The translations under genes and the position numbers were made by a program. From contig JAPPIT010000207.1 in NCBI GenBank assembly GCA_028820505.1, positions 1 through 51,185 on the forward strand: DNA of 51,185 bases, given 5' to 3'. This document shows positions 42,526-50,800 of the stretch, in pieces (position 1 is the first letter of the stretch; every line of letters begins with the position of its first letter). The notes below the pieces were generated by a model. It saw nothing but the letters and a program-made list of their open reading frames with translations. It made no database searches and had not been told where the DNA came from. The stretch comes from Defluviicoccus sp. (lineage in GTDB: Bacteria > Pseudomonadota > Alphaproteobacteria > MPNO01).

Positions 42526-44196
42526 TCAGACTTGGTCCTTGGATATATACCGGTTACTCAGATCGCGGACTGGCGGGGGAGGGGCATCCTCAATGTCGCG
42601 CATCGGTCTGATCCGACCGATTTCGGTAGGCGGATAACTCAAGCCCCATGCGACGGCCATTCGACCGAAGTCGTTCAGTAGCTCAGGAAGTTCGATCGTC
42701 CCTGGGACCGGCAATTCGAGCACGCGGACTCCCTGGTTGCCAACGTGTTGCCTTAGCCACGGTCCGAGAGATTCGACGACATTTTGATGCAAGCGATTGG
42801 CCGCTCCGCCTCCGGCCAGGAACACGGGCACGTCGTTTCCGCGGATCCAGGTTTCGGCTTCTGGACAACGGCGCTTTCTTGTATGCCACACGATCTCACG
42901 AAGCATTCGATCACATTGGCCGACGAAGCCGGACTCTGTCTTTCCTTCCGTCAGAAACCAGTGGTACGAGTCGACGCCCAATGGCCGAACCTGGGCCGCC
43001 ATGAACTCGTAGAGATCGCCTGAAGTACCATTACTGGTCAGTCGAAACATGCAAGCATCGAGAGTCATCGCGCCGACATCGGCCAGCAGGTAAAGGCCCG
43101 GAGCACGTCGGGTCGATTTGGCGAAACCCGTCATTTCCGCGGCCGCCTCCGGCAACACGGTGACGGCCAACGCTTCGTCGGCCTCCTCCGATGCTCCCGC
43201 CCTTATGACGTCAGGATGGTTGAGCGACATACAAGTCGCTTCGACCGTGACCTGAGCGTCGATCTTGGAAAGCAGCAATGCGGCTGCGCCGACTCGCCTG
43301 TAGGGCCTGACGAGCTGACGGTCGTCGTAGCTTGCCGTCGGCATTCCGAGGTTCACGAGCCAGATTGGCTCGCGTCCGCGGAACAGGTCCGGTCTGTTGT
43401 GCGCGAGCCAACCCTTCGCGTGACGAATAACGAACGCGAGATAAGCCACCCCCGCCTGGGCGCGACTCACAGAGGCGGCGAGCTTCCCATCGAATATAGC
43501 CGTGTCGCTCCGTCCCTGAATCAGCCCTTGCTTCAGAGAATGCAGCGCGGTAGCTCCCGGTTCCGGCCATGGGCAGAAAGTGCCTCCTGCCCGCAGCCAT
43601 AGCACGGTCTGCCACAGATAGGGATCTTCGCCGCTTCGGCAGGAAGCAGGGGCGGGAATAGCGATGGTCGGCTCGCCCGCCTCGAACGGCAAGCGAACGA
43701 TCGTCTTGGTCGAACTGGTACCGAAGTCGAGGCCAAGATAGACGAACAAATCGTCGCCGCCGACACTTGGCCCATCCGTCCCAGCTTCAAGCAGAGCACG
43801 GAAATGCGATCTATCGGTATCCGAAACTGAAACGGGTGGCGGCTCACGAACTGCGGCCTCGCCGGGGAAATCCCAATACTCGAATGCCGCTGCCCGGGGT
43901 CTCACGGGGCCCTCGGATGCCGGGTTATTCGCTGGTTCCGGATGAGGCGAAGTCGTCCTCCGATCCCGTCGTCGGGGCTTGACTTCCGCGTTCCGCAGCT
44001 TCGGCGAGATCGACGCCTTCGGTATTCGGCGCCAAGGCGGGAGTACTTCTCCGCGTTCCTCGGAAACCGTCCGCAGAGCCCGCTTCTCCAATGCGTCACG
44101 CAGGTGATGCAGTTGGTCCGAGGAAAGCCGAGGACGAGAGAGTGTGGTTTCAGGTTTCGAGTTGCCAGATGAACCCTTTGATCGATTCCGCCCCAT
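42526..44196 (-). CDS. Hsp70/actin-fold (ASKHA) ATPase, uncharacterised
   Basis: The 556-residue protein has a basic, Pro-rich, probably disordered N-terminus (1-145). An ASKHA ATPase domain follows, with phosphate-1 motif YLGLDFGTSSTKT at 153-165, phosphate-2 motif LLADVGAMTLDAC at 370-382, and adenosine motif FLAGGGAANRL at 459-469. It lacks the canonical Hsp70 substrate-binding domain, so it is not DnaK. GGAG four bases before the ATG gives a good ribosome site. It lies 21 bases after the SNF2-like gene on the same strand, so the two form one operon. Its function is unknown: it may be a regulatory or conformational partner of the SNF2 ATPase. Confidence 0.82.
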   Translation of the reverse strand: MGRNRSKGSSGNSKPETTLSRPRLSSDQLHHLRDALEKRALRTVSEERGEVLPPWRRIPKASISPKLRNAEVKPRRRDRRTTSPHPEPANNPASEGPVRPRAAAFEYWDFPGEAAVREPPPVSVSDTDRSHFRALLEAGTDGPSVGGDDLFVYLGLDFGTSSTKTIVRLPFEAGEPTIAIPAPASCRSGEDPYLWQTVLWLRAGGTFCPWPEPGATALHSLKQGLIQGRSDTAIFDGKLAASVSRAQAGVAYLAFVIRHAKGWLAHNRPDLFRGREPIWLVNLGMPTASYDDRQLVRPYRRVGAAALLLSKIDAQVTVEATCMSLNHPDVIRAGASEEADEALAVTVLPEAAAEMTGFAKSTRRAPGLYLLADVGAMTLDACMFRLTSNGTSGDLYEFMAAQVRPLGVDSYHWFLTEGKTESGFVGQCDRMLREIVWHTRKRRCPEAETWIRGNDVPVFLAGGGAANRLHQNVVESLGPWLRQHVGNQGVRVLELPVPGTIELPELLNDFGRMAVAWGLSYPPTEIGRIRPMRDIEDAPPPPVRDLSNRYISKDQV

Positions 44197-44217
44197 ACTC
44201 CTTACTCTCCTTCACGA

Positions 44218-47200
44218 TTATCCCTCCACCTGCAGGAGCAGACAGCAAATGTCGGACTCCTCGGGTACTATTGTACGCTGAGCCTCGAATTCGGTTTCTC
44301 GAAGTCGCCAGGTTCGACGCAATTTCTCGATTCTCGCCCCTTGGGCGGCGGCAAGGTTCTTCAAGTTGGTGGCTCTGCGTGTTTCGCCGAACATCTCGTC
44401 GAACGCAGCCCGCTCCTCCAACTTCTTTTGCTGTTCCTGGAGGGCACCGATCTTATTCTCGAAATGCCGAACCAGCGCCCTCTGTCGGATCGCGACGCGA
44501 TCTTCCACTTCCGCCGTCGCTCGGTCCACGAAATCGCCGAACTGCCGATCCAACTCGACTTGCACTACATGCTGAAATGTTCGCGCCGCCTCCGCCAATC
44601 CCTGGATCTTGGACGCGTTCAGTGTCGGTCTCCCCTTCTCCGCGGCGGCGGCAATCATGTGTTCGACCAAGCCACTGTCGATCTGTTGTCCGGACAGCGC
44701 TTCGGCGCCTGCGTACCCTATCCGAACGTCTGCCATGGTCCCGACCGTCGTACTTCCGCTCGACCAACGACGAGCCGCGAGTACATAGAGCCCCGGAACG
44801 CACTCTGCGGGCAGCGCGTCCATACCCAAGCTCGCCGCCACGGCCTGCGCGTTTCGGACAGTGTCGTCTCTTTGATCGCGTTCGGCGGCGAAGCGGACAA
44901 GAGGGTGCAACTGTGAAATGCATTCCACGCCGCGGGCCTTCTGGACGACCGACGAGGTAAACCGAAATCGCTGCTGCGCGCCACAATTCGGAAGACGCGT
45001 CCGGCCCTTGAGGCCATGCCGGACGAGATAGCCCTGAAATGCCGCGATACCGTCGGAAGAGAGTTCGATGCGATAGGTGTCCGATCCGACCGGACTCGTT
45101 TCGATGACGCTGCCTGGGAAGTCCTGCAGCACCCGGTCACGCACATAGATCAGGATATCCTCGCCACTGAGCCAGCGATGCCGGTCACGACTCTCTGTGA
45201 TGCGCTCTATGATGTAGTCACCGTGTCGTACGAGCGATCCGGCCTCGGCCTCAAGCTGATCCTCCAGCTTCCGCCGATTCTCCAGCACCTGAGCCGTCTG
45301 GTCGATCGCCTCTTCTTTCTGCTGGTTTGTCAGCGTCGGGTCCAGCAGCTTCAGGGTCATTTCACGGATCGGCTCGCCAAGAACGGCTTCCATCTCCCCC
45401 AATGCGCGTTGTCCGATCTGAAGGCGTTCGTACAGCCGTTCGTAAACCCGCTTGTCGATGGTGTTGTCGTAGATCAGGTTAAGGATCGTCACCTTCTCCT
45501 TTGCCTGTCCCAACCGGTCGACGCGGCCGATACGCTGCTCGAGACGCATCGGGTTCCACGGCAGATCATAGTTCACCACGATGGAGCTGAACTGGAGGTC
45601 CACGCCCTCGCTCCCTATTTCGGAGGACAACAGAACGCGGACACCGGCGTCGCTTTCGAAGCGGGACAGAATTTCTCCACGCGGTCGCTTCACGCTGCCG
45701 TGCAACAATTCGACTTCGATGCCGTCCTGGAGCATCCGATCGTTAAGGTAGTGCAAGGTCGGCTTGAAGCTCGAGAACACGATGATCTTGGCATCGGGTT
45801 CGGACTGCCAGAGTTGCCGCATTTCGCTGATCAAGAGTCGATACTTGGCGTCGACCTCGACCAGTCGGGCGGTCATTTCGAGGTTGCGCGCGTGTTCCGC
45901 TATTCGTGCGAGGAGAGGCCGCTCGTCGAGCAATCGCTCATGCAGGTCCAGGTCCGACTCTTCGATTTCTTCGTCCTTGGCCGTACCCACCAAGCCGGAC
46001 CAGTAGGCGGAAGCCGCAGCCAGACTCGACGTCAAGAGACGTTGCGGCGTAGACAGCAGGAAGAGTTCGTTCGCGTCGCGGTTCCAGGCGTAGTCTCGGA
46101 CAACCTCGGAAATCTCGTCGTAGAAGAGCTGTTCTTCTGCGCACATCTCAAGAACAGGTACCTTGGGCTCACGGATAACCCGAAACTCCTGGACGTCACG
46201 ACGGCGGGTTCTCGTCACATAGTTGGCGAGCTGATTGACCCGCTCCAGACGCGCCGCGAGTTCGGAGCGCTTGGAACGATCGAGATTGGTCCTGCTCAAC
46301 TCGGTCCGGAGTTGAATCAACGCCCTGCTCTCGTTCAGAACCTCGAAGCTCTGAGCTTCATCCAAACGCTCCAGGATCTTGGCAACGGAGCCGTCGGCAC
46401 TCATCAACAGGTCACGAGCAGCGATGATCGGCGCGTTAGTCTCGATCAGATCGTTCAAGGTGGTCTCGAACTCGAAAGTATCGGGATCGACCATCGCCAG
46501 AAGGGAATGGAGGTCACGGTTGCGAAGATGGATCGGCGTCGCCGACAGAAACAGGCGGTGGCTCGCGACGGAGTTGGCCAAGCGGCCCAAACGGTTCAAC
46601 AGCGTCTCGGGATTGCGCATGTGATGAGCTTCGTCGACCACCAGAAGGTCGACGAGAGGTTCCCCGTCACTCGCTTCGTCGAGAAACCGCGCGAGCTCGC
46701 GACGGGCCAAGCCGCGCCCACCGAAAGCCTCCGTTTCGTCATTGTCCCATCCGCGGGGTGGACGAAGTCCCTGCATGCCGCAGATGAGGGCATACCCGCG
46801 TCCTGTGTCGCGCGACCGCTTCAGCGTCGCGAGAAGCTCTGCGGCATTTGCGATCTGCGCCTCGACGCCGAATCGTCTCGCGAACTCATCCTGCCACTTC
46901 TGGCACAAGGTCTTGGGGCAGGCCACCAACAGACGATCGCAGTCGAGCCGTGCGCGAAGCTCGGTCCAGACGAGACCTGCCTCGATCGTCTTGCCAAGGC
47001 CAACCTCGTCTGCGATCAGCAACGCGTCGGTTGGAGAATTCATCAGCTTGATGACCGGCTTGAACTGGTAGGCGTAGAAGTCCGTCTCCGTCGCCTCCAT
47101 GCTGTAGACCACCTCGCTGAGCCTCCCGGTCACCCGCAACCGTGTGATGGTGCGGCGCAGCCAGGCCGGCTCGACGAACCGGCCTGCAGCCAAGCGATCG

Positions 47201-47385
47201 GACAGGCTCTCGGCGGTCGAGGGGACCGGTTCCAGCGCGGAGTGCGGAAGCCATCTCACCTGCCCATCCGCGAGTTTCACCTCCACCATGAGTTTTCCGG
47301 CAACGCGCTTCTCGCCTTCTAGCAGAATGCCGGCTCGTGCAGGGTCTTGCCTCAGACGGACGAACGTGCCCTGGGCGAGTGTCAT
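44218..47385 (-). CDS. SNF2-family ATPase, RapA/DrmD-like
   Basis: The 1055-residue protein begins at an ATG preceded by GGAGAG. Upstream in-frame codons to 47466 lack support. A short N-terminal domain (1-110) is followed by RecA1 with DEVGLGKT at 126-133, DEAH at 251-254 and SATP at 281-284, and RecA2 with SSEIGSEGVDLQFS at 587-600 and QRIGRVDRLGQ at 617-627. A long C-terminal part (660-1055) ends in charged coiled coil near 980-1040. The closest look is to RapA and the DISARM DrmD group. No methylase or nuclease is encoded beside it. It is the first gene of a two-gene operon with the Hsp70-like ATPase. Confidence 0.88.
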   Translation of the reverse strand: MTLAQGTFVRLRQDPARAGILLEGEKRVAGKLMVEVKLADGQVRWLPHSALEPVPSTAESLSDRLAAGRFVEPAWLRRTITRLRVTGRLSEVVYSMEATETDFYAYQFKPVIKLMNSPTDALLIADEVGLGKTIEAGLVWTELRARLDCDRLLVACPKTLCQKWQDEFARRFGVEAQIANAAELLATLKRSRDTGRGYALICGMQGLRPPRGWDNDETEAFGGRGLARRELARFLDEASDGEPLVDLLVVDEAHHMRNPETLLNRLGRLANSVASHRLFLSATPIHLRNRDLHSLLAMVDPDTFEFETTLNDLIETNAPIIAARDLLMSADGSVAKILERLDEAQSFEVLNESRALIQLRTELSRTNLDRSKRSELAARLERVNQLANYVTRTRRRDVQEFRVIREPKVPVLEMCAEEQLFYDEISEVVRDYAWNRDANELFLLSTPQRLLTSSLAAASAYWSGLVGTAKDEEIEESDLDLHERLLDERPLLARIAEHARNLEMTARLVEVDAKYRLLISEMRQLWQSEPDAKIIVFSSFKPTLHYLNDRMLQDGIEVELLHGSVKRPRGEILSRFESDAGVRVLLSSEIGSEGVDLQFSSIVVNYDLPWNPMRLEQRIGRVDRLGQAKEKVTILNLIYDNTIDKRVYERLYERLQIGQRALGEMEAVLGEPIREMTLKLLDPTLTNQQKEEAIDQTAQVLENRRKLEDQLEAEAGSLVRHGDYIIERITESRDRHRWLSGEDILIYVRDRVLQDFPGSVIETSPVGSDTYRIELSSDGIAAFQGYLVRHGLKGRTRLPNCGAQQRFRFTSSVVQKARGVECISQLHPLVRFAAERDQRDDTVRNAQAVAASLGMDALPAECVPGLYVLAARRWSSGSTTVGTMADVRIGYAGAEALSGQQIDSGLVEHMIAAAAEKGRPTLNASKIQGLAEAARTFQHVVQVELDRQFGDFVDRATAEVEDRVAIRQRALVRHFENKIGALQEQQKKLEERAAFDEMFGETRRATNLKNLAAAQGARIEKLRRTWRLRETEFEAQRTIVPEESDICCLLLQVEG

Positions 47386-47540
47386 TCGTCTCTCCGGATC
47401 TTGGCCAGACGGGTCCGCATCGAGTTTGTGCGAGCCTCGGTGCGAGATACTTGCGGTCGGTACCATGAAGCACGACGCGCCTTCGCACTCCGCTGGTATA
47501 TCACCAGCCTAGAGAGCACGGTCCTTCACGTCACGCCGAG

Positions 47541-47708
47541 ATGACGGACAAGTCCGGTCGCGCCTCGAACAGCGAGGTGCGCAGGCTCTCGATGGTCGCT
47601 GACACCAGCCCCCGCGCGCTCGATGCGAACTACGCGCTCCAGAAGCGAGAGAAATTCCCGTCGCTGAGTACCGTCGAAGGCATCGCTGCCGCATGCGGCA
47701 AAGCATGC
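47541..47708 (+). pseudogene. Possible XRE-type regulator remnant
   Basis: The plus-strand frame from ATG 47541 includes ALDANYALQKREKFPSLSTV then EGIAAACG, which resembles the second half of an XRE helix-turn-helix domain. The first helices are missing or frameshifted. The open frame runs on into the sequence beyond the relaxase stop codon, so the end is uncertain. It is divergent from the SNF2-like gene, where a regulator would be expected. The remaining 47386-47856 gap shows no other gene. Confidence 0.35.
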
Positions 47709-47856
47709 AGCTGCCCCTTCTTTACGCGTGGCGCTCAAGGGGAGACACCGGAGGCGGGCTGCACAGCTGCCTTCACTCCAGCACCCTCCTTGCCCGTCCC
47801 GGACGGCAAAGGCGCACTGCTCCCGCACGGGGCGGTCCGGTATTGCCGGCGATCCG

Positions 47857-50800
47857 TCACATGCTGAACCCCCGGTCCTTGGAGCGATCCTGGCCCTGCT
47901 GCCGGTTCTCTTCCTGTTGCCGGCTCGGCCGTTTCCGCTCCGGCAGGCGGAGGATGCGCTCCCGGCGCGCCTCGTCGGTCCATGTGGCGCGGAAGCAGCC
48001 GCGCGCGGTGACCGCCCCGACGGTGCGCCCGATCGTGCTGCCGGGCTCCGGCGCGCCGGGGCCGTTGGCGCGGACGACCCGCAGATCGAGCGCGTAGCCG
48101 TCGGCCGTGTCGGTCCGGGTCTGGACCTCGGCCTCGATCGTGCGCACCTCGCCTCGCGGCCCGGCGGTTTCGGTCCAGGCGATGCGGTCTCCGGGCACGG
48201 GCTCCGGGCAGGACGTCCGGCAGGCGCCCGCCGGCACCGAACGCTGCCGGGCGAGCTCCAGTTCGCGCAGCCCCGCATCCGACCACGCGGCGCGGACGCA
48301 GCCGCTCTCGGCGAGCGTGCGGGCGCCGATCTCGACCAGCCGGCCCGCGGCGGGCGTCATCCCTTCCCGGGGGTCCGCGATCCTGAGCCGCAGCGTGTCG
48401 CTTTCGCGCAGGCCGCCGGATGCGCCCGGGGAGTCCACCACCGCCTGCCGCACCTCTCCCTCGGCGCGGAACGCGATCCGGTCGCCCGCGATCAGCGGCG
48501 CATCCCCGGTCCAGGCGATACCGCGCTCCAGCGGCGGCAGCCGCGCGAGCCGGTGGGTCTCGCGGCGGATCGCCTCGGCCACCGCCGGCAGCTGTGCTGC
48601 CACGCGGCGTTCGGCCTGCCGTCCTTCTTGTCCGGTGAGTTCCCGCGCCGTGGCCAGCTGCGTCTGCCACTCGCGGTCGCGGTCGAGCCACGCGCCCGCT
48701 TCGCGGCGCGCCGATGCCGGCTGCTCTTCCCGCCCGGCGATTGCCTGGGCCATCTCCGTGACGCGGCCGTAGCCCTCCGCATGGAGCGGTAGGGTCTGAT
48801 CTTCCCGGGCGCGCGCCTCGACGGAGGCGGCGGCGGCGCGGAAGTCCGCGGCCCGGTCGCGCAGCTCCTGTGTCTCCAGCCGGTCGAGAACCCCCTCGAC
48901 CCGTTCCCGCAGGTGCGGCATGTGTTCGAGGCAGGAGGCCGCCCGCGTCTCCGCCGCGTCGCCCGCCTGCCCCGGACTTGGATCCGAGGCCTGCCCCGGA
49001 CTCCGATCCGGGGGCGATTGTCCCAGCAGGCGGCGGCCGGTCTCGCGAAGGTCCGCCGAATCCTCCCGCAAGGCCGACAAGGCGTCCGGTTCGGATTGTG
49101 CGGATCGGTCGTTCTCCCGGTCGATCCCGGCGCGCCGGTCGAGGTGCCGGGTGCCCGCTTCGAGGAAGGCCGCGACGGGGGCGGTGTCGGTTTCGACCTG
49201 GACATGGTGGGCGAGCACCGAACGGGCGGCATCCCGCGTCGCCGCCGCGAGGCCGGGCTCGTCGCGGAGCGCTTCCGCGCGGGCGCGCAGGCGTTCCCAA
49301 GCCGGCAGGTCGGCCGGGTCGCGGCCCGCCTCCCGGGCCTCGTCCCCGACGCGTCGGTGGAAGTCCATGAACCCCGCCGCCCGCAGCCCGAGCGCCCGCT
49401 CCTCCAACGCGTCGACGGCATCGCGCACCCGGTCGCGTTCCTCGGCCGCGCCCGCGAGCCGGATGCGGGCCGGATCGTCGAGCCTCGCCCCCGCGCCCGC
49501 GCCCAGCATCCGGAGCCCGTCGCTCCGCAGCGTCTCCGCCCTTTCCAGCCACCCGTCCAGCGCCGCGTCCGTCGAAGCGCCGTCTCCGGCGAGAGCGGCC
49601 CCGGCGTCGATATGTTCGCGGCAGTCGCGCAGGAACCCGGCGATGCGACGGCCTGCCTCCTCGTGCTGCGATTGTTCCCGATTGTCCCGCCGGGCCTCCT
49701 CCGCGGCGGCCCGGCCAGCGTCCGCGGTCCACACCGCCACCGTGCGGCGAACGTCCTCGGGGAGGCTGTCGGCGTCCAGCGCCGCGGCCCGTTCCGCGAG
49801 CCGCTCCGCTCCCGCCAAGGCGCGCGGGTCGACGCCCACCAGGACCAGCCGCGCGATGCGGAGCCGCTCGGCGATCCGCATCAGGAGCTCCATCTGCGCC
49901 GTCGACACCATCGAGGATTCGTCGAGCACCAGCACCGAGCCGTCGTGCTCGCGCCGCGCGCTCTGCATCTTCTCCGCACTGCCGATGTCGCCGTAACGCG
50001 TCAGGAACCATTGCAGGGTCCGCGCGCGGGCGCCGGTCTCCTCGGCCAGCACCCGCGCTGCCGCCGCCGAGGGCGCGAGCAGGATCGCCGGCCGCTCGCC
50101 CATCAGCCCCAGCGCCTCGCGCAGCATCGTCGTCTTGCCGGTGCCCGCCGCGCCCTGTACCGCGACGATGCGGTCGTCGGAGAGAACGATCGTCCGCACA
50201 GCCTCCTTCTGCCCGGCGGTGAGAGTGGTCTCCTGCAGCCGCTCCGTGACGCGCGCCTCGGAGGCCAGCGCCTGGGCCGCGCCCTTCCCCTCCCGCATGC
50301 GGGACAAAATCTCGCGCTCCGAGCGCAGCGCGTCGCCGGTCACGAACGAGCGCCCGCCCCGAACCTGGGCCTCCACCAGGTGGCCGTCGCCGAGCAGGTC
50401 CGTCACCGCGGCGTCGATCTCCGCCAGCCCGTAACGACCCGGCGCGTGGCTCAGCGCCATCGCGCGCACGTCGCTCTCGCGGAATACCGAGGCACGCTCC
50501 GACAGATGCTCCACCGCCCGCCAGACGATCTCGCGGGCGCTGAGCCCGGGCGGCTCCGGGGCGAGCTCCTCCGCCGTCCGCACGTAGGGCCGGCCCGCTT
50601 TCCGGGCGGTGTTCTTCGAGGGCTTCCTTCCTCTTCCCGGCCTCGCGACGCTGATGTCGCGCTCGACGCCGAGCTTTTCCGCCCGCGCCGTCCACTCCGC
50701 CTTGAGCTCGTCGAGGCCCCGCTCCGCCTTCCGCGCGCGCGTGATCAGCGCCGCCTGCTGGGTCAGCGCCTTGCTGTAGGGGAGGCCGTGCTTCTCCAGC

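Noticed and set aside
42526..47385. DISARM or type I restriction system
   Set aside because: The SNF2-like ATPase resembles DrmD, but there is no methylase, DrmA, DrmB, DrmC or restriction subunit. The partner is an Hsp70-like ATPase.
47526..48278. A 250-codon minus-strand ORF overlapping the relaxase 3' end
   Set aside because: Out of frame with the relaxase and Arg/Ser/Pro-rich, so it is best explained as a shadow.
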